Source: Bacteroides sp. | GTDB lineage: Bacteria > Bacteroidota > Bacteroidia > Bacteroidales > Muribaculaceae | Direction: 5' to 3' | Assembly (NCBI GenBank): GCA_014801815.1 | Contig: JAAVDM010000028.1 | Location: forward strand, 35,542 to 99,541 | Length of the DNA: 64,000 bases | Shown here: one piece after another, positions 8,273 to 17,000 of the stretch | Numbering within the stretch: position 1 is the first letter of the stretch | How the letters are laid out: each line of letters opens with the position of its first letter | Notes under the pieces: model-generated | The model's input: only the letters and a program-made list of their open reading frames with translations | Database searches by the model: none | Told to the model about the DNA's origin: nothing | Program-made: the position numbers and the translations under genes

Positions 8273-8304
8273 TTTGCACATATCGAAAATACTATCTACC
8301 TTTG
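8273..8304 (+). promoter_or_regulatory. Promoter of tRNA-Ser
   Basis: TTTG (8273-8276), a 20-nt spacer and TACCTTTG (8297-8304) match the -33/-7 consensus. Transcription would start near 8311, about 65 nt before the mature tRNA. Confidence 0.8.
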
Positions 8305-8375
8305 CACTCGCAAAGACGTCATGGCAGCGTGCCTTACCGTCATGCAACGCTTTCCGGCGTTTTATATTACCTTCA

Positions 8376-8465
8376 GGAGAGGTGGGTGAGTGGCTGAAAC
8401 CACCAGTTTGCTAAACTGACGTAGGAGTAATCCTACCACGGGTTCGAATCCCGTCCTCTCCGCCA
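8376..8465 (+). tRNA. tRNA-Ser (anticodon GCT)
   Basis: The acceptor stem GGAGAGG pairs with CCTCTCC. The anticodon loop TTGCTAA sits between CAGTT-like and AACTG-like arms. The class II long variable arm (GTAGGAGTAATCCTAC) and the T-loop GGTTCGAATCC are present. The CCA end is encoded (8463-8465). It reads AGC/AGU codons. Confidence 0.95.
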
Positions 8466-8471
8466 ATAATC

Positions 8472-8512
8472 TAATCTGCTGTAACTGATAAAGTTACAGC
8501 AGATTATTTTTT
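8472..8512 (+). terminator. Intrinsic terminator after tRNA-Ser
   Basis: A perfect 15-bp stem (taatctgctgtaact / agttacagcagatta) with a 5-nt loop is followed by a run of T. Confidence 0.9.
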
Positions 8513-9090
8513 ATCCCTATATAAATTTTATAAGTCAGCCTCTATTATCGTCTGTTGAAATACATTTTATCATATCAAAGGAATTAGAGTTTAAGTATTG
8601 CTGAATATGTATTGTTCTCGTTGGTAATTTCGAGACTATGTCGCTGCGGAGAGCTCAATTTAAGACGCTGTTTACAATTATCAAGACCTTTATGAGTCCC
8701 ATCAATATTCTTATTGAACACCTTGTTGACTGTCTTGAATATCATTTTATCATCTTCTTCATACCGCGATATGAGGAGACACCATACTTGATACCGGTCT
8801 TTAAATTGCCGCAAACGGAATAGATTCAGCAGAACATAAATTTTCTTTTAGCCGATGATGTATTTGCTATATGGCAGTTTTGAAAGCAGCCATGTTATGA
8901 AGCAGCAAGCGATGAAGGTGGAGACAATCACAAGCAGTATGGTGACGGAAGTCGAGAAAATACAATCTTTAATATATATATGTGTTGCTTAATGATATGA
9001 AGTATTGAGATGAGCGAAAATAGTAAGGAATATGAGTCGGATATTCGGTGTTAACGGAATGTTATGGAGAGCTTGAAGTTGCTTACATTT
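8513..9090. other. Decayed region between tRNA-Ser and the capsule switch
   Basis: No intact gene is recognised. The minus strand has a 76-codon open frame (8584-8814) without domains, and an acyltransferase-like C-terminal fragment (8848-8970). Both lie downstream of the minus-strand promoter inside the invertible segment, so they could be remnants of a gene once driven by it. Short out-of-frame stretches at 8971-9090 carry no start codon. Confidence 0.4.
8848..8970 (-). pseudogene. Remnant of a membrane-protein C-terminus, acyltransferase-like
   Basis: On the minus strand the frame reads KDCIFSTSVTILLVIVSTF and continues IACCFITWLLSKLPYSKYII with a stop soon after. A terminal membrane helix followed by a short LSKIPY-type tail is characteristic of the last helix of acyltransferase-3 family proteins such as O-acetyltransferases of surface glycans. 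The upstream part is missing and interrupted by stops, so this is a fragment. Family assignment from so short a piece is tentative. Confidence 0.4.
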
Positions 9091-9306
9091 ATCACAATCT
9101 CTTCCTAAGAGATACTTAAATTGCAAAGCAAAATTACTAAATAGTATAATAAATACCAAATTATCAGAGTATTTTTAACCTTCTTTTTGTTCCCTATTTT
9201 GTGATTTTTGTCGGAATGTTTGGAAAAAACAAGAATATATAGGAAATAAAGTATTGTTTATTAGGTATTTAGGTAGTATCACACTCTCTTAGGAAAAGAG
9301 CGTGAT
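9091..9306. promoter_or_regulatory. Candidate invertible promoter segment (phase switch) of the capsule locus
   Basis: Two 22-bp inverted repeats, 9091-9112 and 9285-9306, match at 19 positions (both share ATCAC, TCT and TTCCTAAGAGA when aligned) and enclose 172 bp. Each repeat is itself partly palindromic, as expected for a site-specific recombinase target. The enclosed DNA holds a perfect Bacteroidetes promoter pointing left. UpxY-type capsule loci of Bacteroides are commonly switched by inversion of exactly such a promoter segment upstream of upxY. No recombinase gene is nearby, so inversion would need an enzyme encoded elsewhere. Confidence 0.75.
9129..9160 (-). promoter_or_regulatory. 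Perfect promoter inside the invertible segment, now in the OFF direction
   Basis: On the minus strand TTTG (9157-9160), 20 nt, TAATTTTG (9129-9136) then C gives a full consensus. It points away from upxY. Inversion of 9091-9306 would place the -7 box at about 9261-9268 pointing at upxY, roughly 155 nt before its start codon. Confidence 0.8.
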
Positions 9307-9429
9307 GAGTCGTTAAGTATTTGCAGACGACTTTTCGGAAGTTTGGTAAAACTATACACTTAAACTATTGATTTATAGTGTGATATGTTTTATCAAGCTA
9401 AGTAAGAGAACACCCTTTACTTTTCTAAA

Positions 9430-10467
9430 GTGTCTGATTCACGTTCGGATACCCCAACGTGGTATGTGCTTAACTATATAGGAGGTACATTCCGGGATAT
9501 TGCTCAGAAAGCGGTTGATCAGTTCAACTTATGGAATAAAACCAAACTTGAGCTTTTTGCACCTACATACGTTGTAAGGGAGGAGAAACAGGGAGAAATC
9601 AAATTTCGGACTATTAGTCTGACATTTCACTACGTTTTTGTTAGAGGTACTTTTGCTGAAGTGAAGTGCCTGTGTGCGCAGCCCAACGGCTTCTCTTTCC
9701 TTATTGATCACGGCAGCGCGGAGAGATATGCGATTATTGATGACCGTCGCATGACCCACTTTAAGAATATCGCAAGAGCTTATAAAAATTGCCTTCCTTA
9801 TTTTCCTCTCGACGAAATTGACCTTGAAGATGGAGACCTTGTCGAGGTTGTGAAGGGCGACTTCCCAGGACTTGTCGGCACATTTATGCCAAAAGCAAAG
9901 AGTAAGACCGGTAACATTGTGCTCAACGTATACAATAAGGTAGGTACTATCGCTTTCGATGTCAAAGCCACAGACGTGCGCGTACTCGAATTTTCAAGTC
10001 ATTCTACCCGGGCCAATGACCAGATTGACGCTTTTGTACCTCACCTTCTTAAAGCGTTACGGTATTTTGATAGAGACGAAGCTGTACCGACAGCACTTGC
10101 CGCAAAGCTATCCGTATTCTGCGGACGCATGGAAGTAGCCAGACTTAATAACCGTAAACTTGATGCCCGGCTTCAGGTGCTACTCTATGCTGCTAACCAT
10201 ATCATCGGCAACATGCCTGACGCTGCGAAAGCCCTTGCGAAATATGAACGTGTTAAAGACTCCGTGACAAATGAATGGACGCGAGGTGTGAATAATCTTA
10301 TACTCTCCGTCATAACTAAAGACAAAGACCGTCTCACGGCCGGTTACGAGAAATTGAGAACACTTGATGTTTCTTCAAAAGCACAGCAGACGGTAATAAC
10401 AGAATATGAATATTACCTTTCTTCCGCCAATCACAAGGAAGAAAGCTCTGATTCGTCTGTGTCATAA
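9430..10467 (+). CDS. UpxY-type NusG-like transcription antiterminator with a long C-terminal extension
   Basis: UpxY proteins load on RNA polymerase early in a capsule operon and prevent premature termination of that operon. The N-terminal NusG fold starts at once with TWYVLNYIGGTFRDIAQKAV and includes the central strand TFHYVFVRGTFAEV. A KOW-like segment EDGDLVEVVKGDFPGLVGTF lies at about residues 136-155. The start is a GTG at 9430: the frame has a stop just upstream, no other start fits, and the NusG fold needs the first residues. Typical UpxY proteins are about 170-190 residues, whereas this one has 345, adding some 150 helical residues with no recognised domain. It is the first gene after the invertible promoter and lies 12 bp before the next gene. 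Confidence 0.85.
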   Translation: MSDSRSDTPTWYVLNYIGGTFRDIAQKAVDQFNLWNKTKLELFAPTYVVREEKQGEIKFRTISLTFHYVFVRGTFAEVKCLCAQPNGFSFLIDHGSAERYAIIDDRRMTHFKNIARAYKNCLPYFPLDEIDLEDGDLVEVVKGDFPGLVGTFMPKAKSKTGNIVLNVYNKVGTIAFDVKATDVRVLEFSSHSTRANDQIDAFVPHLLKALRYFDRDEAVPTALAAKLSVFCGRMEVARLNNRKLDARLQVLLYAANHIIGNMPDAAKALAKYERVKDSVTNEWTRGVNNLILSVITKDKDRLTAGYEKLRTLDVSSKAQQTVITEYEYYLSSANHKEESSDSSVS

Positions 10468-10479
10468 ATTTCCTTTTCT

Positions 10480-11724
10480 ATGGTTTGTGCTCTTCCGTCC
10501 GGAATTATGAATTATCCGGTGTCAGCGACGGCACCTGCTGAGGACTTGCTGACACTCGGTCAGATTTTCTCTGAGATAGGTGACTATGCTTCGACAGTTC
10601 TGGATCGTGAGCACCTTTCACTATCGAAAAGGTGTAGCACGAAACTTAGGAAAGTTGTCGGCGAACTGATTTCAAGACGGTGCATAAAGTCGGCTGACGA
10701 TCTCTATAATATGTCTGAAGGCGAACTGTTCTGTACAGACCTGACTACCTTGACTGTCGGAGAACTTCACCGCCTCTATCGCCGTTGGCCCCTACGTCGT
10801 CAGGCAAGAACAGAAGCAGGCCGCGAGCATCTGACATATTACTATGAGGGCAGGATAGTACGGGAACTTAAACGGCGTAAAGCTGCCAATAAAAGTGAAC
10901 AACTGAAAATCGACTACTGCACTCTGACTTACCGCAACGAACTGGATAATCTGTCGTTTATCCTTTCAAAACCGGTTGATGTCGGCGGCTACCGGATTTC
11001 GCCGGAAGCTGATAGGACTTATACGCCTTCGGAGTTACTTGCTTTGATATATTTATATCGTCCTTTCCGCGACATTGCAGAAAGGGAATTGCTGATTGAG
11101 TATGTCGATATTGCTCTCGACCTTATGGAAACGGCCGCAGACAAGTGTCAGTTTATGGAGTTAGCTTCCGAAATACTTGAATTGGGCCGCAGGAAAATCA
11201 TTAATGTTCCGGCATGGGTCAGTGTTTTTTTAGCGGACGCCTTAAAACAGTCACGAAACAACCCTTTCGTGAGCAAGGCACAGACAGTGCTGCCACTCCT
11301 TACACTTCATCTGCATAACGGTAATCAGAAACTCGAAAGCAAAGCCTCCCGCATTATCAACCGCTGTTATAGTGCGGCTATTGATTCTGTCTCAGTGGGA
11401 GAAATCATAGACATCAATAACGCTATTGACTGTCTTTATATGGCGGTGAGATACTGCACTTATGTACGTCAGTATAATGTCCGTAAAATGGCTGCCTGTT
11501 GGCATGAACTGTGTGCCCGTGTCTTTTCCGGCCGGATTAATCCGAGTACACCTGAAATAATACGGTTGTTGACCGTAGCTGACGATATAGAGAAATTTAC
11601 CGAAATTTCTCCGTCATCTAAAGCCTCCTTGCTAACCCTCCTTGAGCACCGCGCTGCATCAGACGATATTGCCGCCCGTGCTTATTTTCAGTCACGCAAA
11701 GCGTATATCGCCACAGCGGTGTAG
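10480..11724 (+). CDS. Unknown protein, second gene of the capsule operon
   Basis: I do not recognise this 414-residue protein. It is predicted mostly helical, has no signal peptide or membrane segment, and is therefore cytoplasmic. The middle holds a basic stretch, YRRWPLRRQARTEAGREH and RELKRRKAANKSEQ (about 105-145), that could contact nucleic acid. The remainder is a run of leucine-rich amphipathic helices resembling a repeat solenoid. It starts 12 bp after upxY and ends 35 bp before another unknown gene. In Bacteroides capsule loci the gene after upxY encodes UpxZ, a roughly 160-residue inhibitor of other UpxY proteins; this one occupies that place but is far larger. The ATG at 10510 (MNYPVSATAP) is an alternative start. 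Confidence 0.6.
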   Translation: MVCALPSGIMNYPVSATAPAEDLLTLGQIFSEIGDYASTVLDREHLSLSKRCSTKLRKVVGELISRRCIKSADDLYNMSEGELFCTDLTTLTVGELHRLYRRWPLRRQARTEAGREHLTYYYEGRIVRELKRRKAANKSEQLKIDYCTLTYRNELDNLSFILSKPVDVGGYRISPEADRTYTPSELLALIYLYRPFRDIAERELLIEYVDIALDLMETAADKCQFMELASEILELGRRKIINVPAWVSVFLADALKQSRNNPFVSKAQTVLPLLTLHLHNGNQKLESKASRIINRCYSAAIDSVSVGEIIDINNAIDCLYMAVRYCTYVRQYNVRKMAACWHELCARVFSGRINPSTPEIIRLLTVADDIEKFTEISPSSKASLLTLLEHRAASDDIAARAYFQSRKAYIATAV

Positions 11725-11759
11725 TGTATTGTCACCAGTCCTGAAAGTCGGAACAGAAG

Positions 11760-12833
11760 ATGACCGAAAATATAGATGAACGGAAACTTGTGCAACTGCT
11801 CAACACGCAGCTTGTGAATTTCTCCGACATCGAAGACATTACCGGTTTTGCACTGCTGATTTGCCAGTCGGCAAGCTATGGAGGTCTGTTTCTCGGCGAT
11901 AACCGCAACAGACTTTTCCTTAAGCAGGTACGTAAAGCCGCAAAGGAGTGGGTACAGGCTGTCCGCCGACGCATAGACAAAATGCCAATCTCAGATGCCC
12001 TGACCGTAATCAACATCTTCGACCCGGTCCATCGTATAGCATACGGCAGCCCCGCCGACTCAGCCTTCATCAACACCTACACCTTAGCTGCTTTCGACTC
12101 TTACACCCGAACAGACAAGACAGAACCCGAGGATAAACTGGCAACTGTTACCGTAGGGTCGCTTAGAGATAAGCCGACAACTATTACCGAAGCACTGCTT
12201 AGAGACAAGCCGGCAGCCACTACTGCAGCATCACTTAAAAATGAATCGACAGCTATTACCGAACCAATACTTGGAGACAATTCGACAGCCACTACTGCAG
12301 CATCATTCAAAGATGAATCGACAGCTGTTACCGAACCAATACTTAGAGACAAGTCGGCAGCTGACATCAAAACGGTAGATCCATACACTCTTTTCTGGCA
12401 AATTAAGCTCGGCCTCAACCGCAAAGACCGAGCCTATTTTTTCCGCCCATTACAATGGTATACCGCTTCCCTCGACCGCTGGTACAATGACTTCTCCAAA
12501 GGCACTTATAGTAAAGAAATAAGTACCTACGACACTATCCAACGGATATCAATACTGTTGCAGACTGATCTCCGCCCCTATAAACTCCCGGATCAGGACG
12601 CTTTCAAACAGCACCTCTTCAACACCCATCGCTATCTCTTCGACAATCTCTCTACCTACGACCTCTCCACCCTAAAAGCCCTATACGGTCTTCTCACCTC
12701 CTCCCTTCCCTATCTCTCCGAGGACGACTTCGACTCTTACCTCCATACGCTTTTGGAAACGATCAATGCACAAGAAAATACAAATCGCTTCTATCGTGTC
12801 GCTAATTCGATAAGTTTTTATCTTCTAAATTAA
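11760..12833 (+). CDS. Unknown protein with a central 12-residue tandem repeat
   Basis: No known family is recognised in these 357 residues. The N-terminal part (1-115) is helical (NTQLVNFSDIEDITGFALLI; KQVRKAAKEWVQAVRRRID). A low-complexity linker follows (about 135-202), made of five units of 12 residues such as LRDKPTTITEAL. A second helical domain (about 203-357) is rich in aromatic residues (AYFFRPLQWYTASLDRWYND). The protein has no signal peptide. It sits between the first unknown protein and the sugar-modification genes in the capsule operon, which suggests a part in control or assembly, but nothing in the sequence proves this. Confidence 0.6.
   Translation: MTENIDERKLVQLLNTQLVNFSDIEDITGFALLICQSASYGGLFLGDNRNRLFLKQVRKAAKEWVQAVRRRIDKMPISDALTVINIFDPVHRIAYGSPADSAFINTYTLAAFDSYTRTDKTEPEDKLATVTVGSLRDKPTTITEALLRDKPAATTAASLKNESTAITEPILGDNSTATTAASFKDESTAVTEPILRDKSAADIKTVDPYTLFWQIKLGLNRKDRAYFFRPLQWYTASLDRWYNDFSKGTYSKEISTYDTIQRISILLQTDLRPYKLPDQDAFKQHLFNTHRYLFDNLSTYDLSTLKALYGLLTSSLPYLSEDDFDSYLHTLLETINAQENTNRFYRVANSISFYLLN
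12162..12365 (+). repeat. In-frame 36-bp tandem repeat, five units plus a partial one
   Basis: Units start every 36 bp from 12162 to 12342. Odd units end in ITEAL, ITEPI or VTEPI and even units in TTAAS, so a 72-bp higher-order period is visible. Copy number could vary without a frameshift. Confidence 0.85.
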
Positions 12834-12848
12834 ATTATAATCTAACTT

Positions 12849-14663
12849 ATGCAGGCGATAATTTTAGCTGCCGGCATGGGCCGCCGTCTTGGTGAATTTA
12901 CCTCTGATAATACTAAATGTATGCTGGAAGTTAACGGTGTGCGTCTCATTGACCGTATGCTGCGACAGCTACAGCATCTCAGACTCTCACGCTATGTTAT
13001 CGTCATAGGTTACGAAGGCGAAAAGCTGAAAAACTATCTTATAAAGAACTATCCCTCACTTCCTATAGAGTTCGTCGAGAATCATGTCTATGACCGTACC
13101 AACAACATTTACTCACTGTGGCTGGCACGTGGTTTTATGGCCGAGGAGGACACACTTCTTCTCGAATCTGATCTCATCTATGAGGACTCAATCCTTGAGG
13201 CGGCTGTCAACAGTCGCGAACCCAACGTGGCCCTTGTGTCCAAATACGAGACATGGATGGACGGAACAATGGTACGCATAGATGATGACAATAACATAGT
13301 CAATTTTATTCCTAAAAAGGCTTTCAAATACAGCGATACCGACTATTACTATAAGACTGTAAATATCTATAAGTTCAGTCGGGAGTTCATCACCCATCAT
13401 TATCTCCCCTTCCTTGAAGCCTATATAAAAGTATTGGGAGAGAATGAATACTACGAACAGGTACTGCGTGTCATAACCCTCATCGACACCGCAGGTATCA
13501 AGGCACTGCCCATTACCGGCAGATACTGGTATGAAATCGATGATGTGCAGGATCTGCGTATAGCTGAAACAATCTTTGCCACTCCCGAAGAACGACTCCG
13601 CAAACTTCAGCACAGTTTCGGAGGCTACTGGCGCTTCCCGGGTCTGCTCGACTTCTGTTATCTTGTCAATCCGTATTTCCCGCGCCGCCGTATGATTGAC
13701 GAGATGAAAGCTAATTTCGAACCACTGCTACGTGATTATCCCTCCGGTATGGGAGTCAATTCACTTCTTGCCGGCAAATATTTCGGTATACGTCAGAGTT
13801 ATGTGGTGGTGGGTAACGGTGCAGCCGAACTCATCAAGAGCCTTATGGAAGGTCACGATGGCCGTCTCGGTGTCACGTATCCCACTTTCGAGGAATATCC
13901 TAACCGTCACGATACAGAGAGGTTAGTAGTCTATCGTCCTGATAACGATGACTTCTCATACACCGCAGATGACCTCATTGCTTTCTTCACCGGTAAGGAT
14001 ATAGATACCCTCCTTTTAGTCAATCCCGACAATCCCTCCGGCAACTTTATTCCCTTGTCAGATCTCTACTGTCTTGCCGAGTGGGCACAGAGTAGGGGTA
14101 TACAGCTGATTGTCGATGAATCGTTCGTTGACTTCGCTGATGACGGTCTCAGTCAGACACTTCTTCATAATGACATACTTGAGCGCTTCCCGACTCTCTG
14201 TGTCATGAAGAGTATCTCAAAATCCTACGGTGTACCGGGTCTGCGCCTCGGCGTACTCGCCTCAGCCAACGAAACTCTAATAGCACGTCTGAAGAAAAAC
14301 GTAGCTATCTGGAATATCAATTCCTTCGCTGAGTTCTATATGCAAATTTACGGTAAATACGAGAAAGACTACGCCCGCAGCTGCGACCGCTTCCGCGAAG
14401 AACGGGCTATCTTTCATGCCGAACTCTCCGCCATACCCTATCTGCGCGTCATTCCATCGCAGGCAAATTACTTCCTCTGTGAAGTCCTCCCCCCTTATAC
14501 CTCCTACTCTCTCACTCTCCGTCTTCTCACCGACTACAATATCCTCATCAAGGACTGCTCTTCCAAAAAAGGTTTTCCTGCCGACCGCCAGTATGTTCGT
14601 CTCGCTATCCGCGACCGCAATGACGATCTCCGTCTTATAGCAGCCTTGAAAGAACTCATCTGA
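12849..14663 (+). CDS. Fusion of a LicC-like nucleotidyltransferase and a PLP-dependent aminotransferase/decarboxylase-like domain
   Basis: Residues 1 to about 245 are a sugar/choline-phosphate nucleotidyltransferase. They include IILAAGMGRRLGEFTSDNTK with the signature loop and an acidic LLLESDLIYED, closest in style to LicC and other CTP-using enzymes. Residues about 255-604 are a fold-type I PLP enzyme of the HisC/CobD group, with GNGAAELIKSL, VNPDNPSG, IVDESFVDFAD and SISKSYGVPGLRLG, where Lys458 is the expected PLP lysine. Such fusions can make and activate an amino-alcohol phosphate or aminophosphonate as a CDP derivative. LicD, encoded at 20265, could be the transferase. The exact substrate is not visible. 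The next gene starts 4 bp later. Confidence 0.85.
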   Translation: MQAIILAAGMGRRLGEFTSDNTKCMLEVNGVRLIDRMLRQLQHLRLSRYVIVIGYEGEKLKNYLIKNYPSLPIEFVENHVYDRTNNIYSLWLARGFMAEEDTLLLESDLIYEDSILEAAVNSREPNVALVSKYETWMDGTMVRIDDDNNIVNFIPKKAFKYSDTDYYYKTVNIYKFSREFITHHYLPFLEAYIKVLGENEYYEQVLRVITLIDTAGIKALPITGRYWYEIDDVQDLRIAETIFATPEERLRKLQHSFGGYWRFPGLLDFCYLVNPYFPRRRMIDEMKANFEPLLRDYPSGMGVNSLLAGKYFGIRQSYVVVGNGAAELIKSLMEGHDGRLGVTYPTFEEYPNRHDTERLVVYRPDNDDFSYTADDLIAFFTGKDIDTLLLVNPDNPSGNFIPLSDLYCLAEWAQSRGIQLIVDESFVDFADDGLSQTLLHNDILERFPTLCVMKSISKSYGVPGLRLGVLASANETLIARLKKNVAIWNINSFAEFYMQIYGKYEKDYARSCDRFREERAIFHAELSAIPYLRVIPSQANYFLCEVLPPYTSYSLTLRLLTDYNILIKDCSSKKGFPADRQYVRLAIRDRNDDLRLIAALKELI

Positions 14664-14667
14664 AAGT

Positions 14668-15558
14668 ATGAAAATAGTAACCAATAGTGACATTGAGGCC
14701 CTCGGTATTTCTCCAGCTACCTGTGTAGATTGGGTACGTGAGGCTTTCCTTATTAAGGATCTGTGTCAGTTGCCTCCAAAAATATCCCTTCATCCACGTG
14801 GTAATGACTTCATAAATACCATGCCGTGTATTCTTCCTAAAGAATATCGTACTTTCGGCTGCAAAGTGGTAACGCGTGTCAAAGGGCAGCATCCGGCTCT
14901 TAACAGCGAGATGATGATATTCGATACGCTTACCGGCAAGATGAAAGCTCTTGTTAATACCGACTGGATAACAGCCATGCGTACCGGAGCAGTAGCTGCT
15001 TTAGCTATTAATACACTTCGTACTGCAAAAGCTTCAATATATGCTTTTGTAGGACTCGGTGTTATAGGACATGCCACACTTGATTGTCTTCTGGCAACTA
15101 ATCTGGACCGTCATCTCACTATACGACTCAAACGCTACAAAGACCATGCGGAAAAGACTATTGACCGTTATCGTACCTATACCAATGTACATTGGGAAAT
15201 AAGCGATACAATGGAGGAACTTGTTACCGATGCTGACGTAGTGGTTTCCTGTATTACCGATGCCGATGGCCTTCTTGTCAATGATACTGGTCTTTTTAAA
15301 CCCGGTGTGCTCGTAGTTCCTGTTCATACGCGGGGATTCCAGAACTGTGATACCATATTTGATAAGGTATTTGCCGACGATGAAGGTCATGTTCGTGGCT
15401 TCCGTTACTTTAATGAATTTCGTAACTTCGGTGAGTTGGGCAATATCCTCACCGGTCGGATTCCTGGACGTGAAATACCAACTGAACGCATTCTATCTTA
15501 CAATATTGGCCTTGCTCTTTTTGATGTGTTCTTTGCTTATCGTATTCTTTCTGATTAA
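14668..15558 (+). CDS. Ornithine cyclodeaminase / mu-crystallin family oxidoreductase
   Basis: The 296-residue protein is of the NAD(P)-dependent OCD/mu-crystallin family, whose members act on imines or alpha-amino acids (ornithine cyclodeaminase, ketimine reductase, SbnB-type dehydrogenases). Seen are VVTRVKGQHPALNSEMMIFD near residue 75, NTDWITAMRTGAVAALAI near 92-109, the nucleotide-binding turn AFVGLGVIGHATLDCLL near 128-144 and ADVVVSCITDADGLLV near 189-204. The Rossmann glycine motif GLGVIG departs slightly from the usual GxGxxG. It is translated right after the nucleotidyltransferase-aminotransferase fusion and probably supplies or consumes the same amino intermediate. The substrate is unknown. 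Confidence 0.8.
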   Translation: MKIVTNSDIEALGISPATCVDWVREAFLIKDLCQLPPKISLHPRGNDFINTMPCILPKEYRTFGCKVVTRVKGQHPALNSEMMIFDTLTGKMKALVNTDWITAMRTGAVAALAINTLRTAKASIYAFVGLGVIGHATLDCLLATNLDRHLTIRLKRYKDHAEKTIDRYRTYTNVHWEISDTMEELVTDADVVVSCITDADGLLVNDTGLFKPGVLVVPVHTRGFQNCDTIFDKVFADDEGHVRGFRYFNEFRNFGELGNILTGRIPGREIPTERILSYNIGLALFDVFFAYRILSD

Positions 15559-15566
15559 AATTCTCA

Positions 15567-17000
15567 ATGCCAAAGTCTAAAACTTTTATTGGGATTCTTT
15601 GGGCCTCACTTCAACGTTTTGGAACAATGATAGTTGCTTTTATTAGCAACATCATTCTTGCCCGTTTATTGACTCCTAAAGATTTTGGTACTGTGGGTAT
15701 GTTATTATTTTTTATTTCGATTTCACAAGTTTTTATAGACAGTGGTTTCGGAGCTGCACTTATTCAAAAAAAAAATACTACAGTCCATGATTATTCGACT
15801 ATATTTATATTGAATATAGTTATTTCCATAATATTATATAGTCTCCTTTTTATTGCCTCACCGTGGATAGCAGCTTTTTATGATACTCCTATTCTGACTC
15901 TAATGCTTCGGATAGAAGGATTAGTATTAATAGGAAATGCTTTCTGTGTAATACAGACAGCTTTGCTTAGAAAGCAAATGAACTTTAAAAAACTTGCTAT
16001 TGCTAATCTAATAGGAAATGTTGTAGGATCAATAATCGCAATAATATCGGCATATTCTGGAGCTGGCGTATGGAGTCTTATAATAAGAGTATTATGTGTG
16101 TCTTATCTTACTAGTGCTTGTCTTTGGAAAATCAGTGATTGGAGACCTATAAAGTACTTTAGTGTAAAGATAGTAAAAGAACTATTTAGTTTTGGAGGTT
16201 ATATGTTACTTTCTACTGGACTTAATACTATAGCTTCCAATTTACAAACCCTTATAATAGGTAAGTTGTTTCATCAACGGACATTAGGATTGTATACTCA
16301 GGCTATGAATCTTAGAAATGTGACTGCTGATAGTCTACAGAATGTTATTGGGCAAGTTCTTTTCCCTGATTTTGCTTCGCTTGATAGTGATAAAGAAATA
16401 ATTAAAAAATTAAATAATAGTTTTTATATTATATCTTATTTTACCACCGCTTGTCTAACATTTCTTTTTATAATCGGAAAACCACTTATTATTTTTCTTT
16501 ATTCTGAGAAATGGAGTGCAGCAGTACTATATTTTCAAATATTATGTATAGGAGGTATTTTTTATGCTATACAAGATATAAATTATTATGTTATCGCTGC
16601 AAAAGGAAAAAGCAAATTATTATCATATATAAATATGATAAAGATACCTGTATATGTTGTAACGTTGTATTTATGTGGTACATACTACGGTATTGAAGGA
16701 TTATTATGGTGTATTGTAGGTTATACAGTTGTATCTTACTTAATATTTGCTATGGTGGCTACCTCTTTGCTAGGTACTAATATAGCATCTCAATTTGTAG
16801 CTTTATTTAAGAGTATATGTTTTTCACTTATAGCATCTTTAGGATTAGGTCTAATACAAAAAACTAATATTTCTACTTTACCTATTTACGAAATATTAAT
16901 TTCTCTATTAGTATATCTAATTATATTTATATTAAGTTCAATTATATTTAAAGCTTATCCATTACAGTATTTAAACAAATTAATAAGAAGAAATGAATAA
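15567..17000 (+). CDS. Wzx-type polysaccharide flippase (MOP superfamily)
   Basis: This 477-residue inner-membrane protein has about 12-14 hydrophobic segments. It starts with IGILWASLQRFGTMIVAFIS and ARLLTPKDFGTVGM, the typical entry of lipopolysaccharide/capsule repeat-unit exporters (RfbX/Wzx, TuaB group). It would move undecaprenyl-linked repeat units to the periplasm for the Wzy polymerase at 21075. From this gene on, the locus drops to a clearly lower G+C content until about 24290, a sign that the polysaccharide core was acquired as a block. It overlaps the next gene by 8 bp. Confidence 0.9.
   Translation: MPKSKTFIGILWASLQRFGTMIVAFISNIILARLLTPKDFGTVGMLLFFISISQVFIDSGFGAALIQKKNTTVHDYSTIFILNIVISIILYSLLFIASPWIAAFYDTPILTLMLRIEGLVLIGNAFCVIQTALLRKQMNFKKLAIANLIGNVVGSIIAIISAYSGAGVWSLIIRVLCVSYLTSACLWKISDWRPIKYFSVKIVKELFSFGGYMLLSTGLNTIASNLQTLIIGKLFHQRTLGLYTQAMNLRNVTADSLQNVIGQVLFPDFASLDSDKEIIKKLNNSFYIISYFTTACLTFLFIIGKPLIIFLYSEKWSAAVLYFQILCIGGIFYAIQDINYYVIAAKGKSKLLSYINMIKIPVYVVTLYLCGTYYGIEGLLWCIVGYTVVSYLIFAMVATSLLGTNIASQFVALFKSICFSLIASLGLGLIQKTNISTLPIYEILISLLVYLIIFILSSIIFKAYPLQYLNKLIRRNE

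Noticed and set aside
9430..10467. Plain NusG/RfaH instead of UpxY
   Set aside because: Position at the head of a capsule locus behind a switch-like promoter, and the divergent sequence, favour the UpxY group, although the length is atypical.
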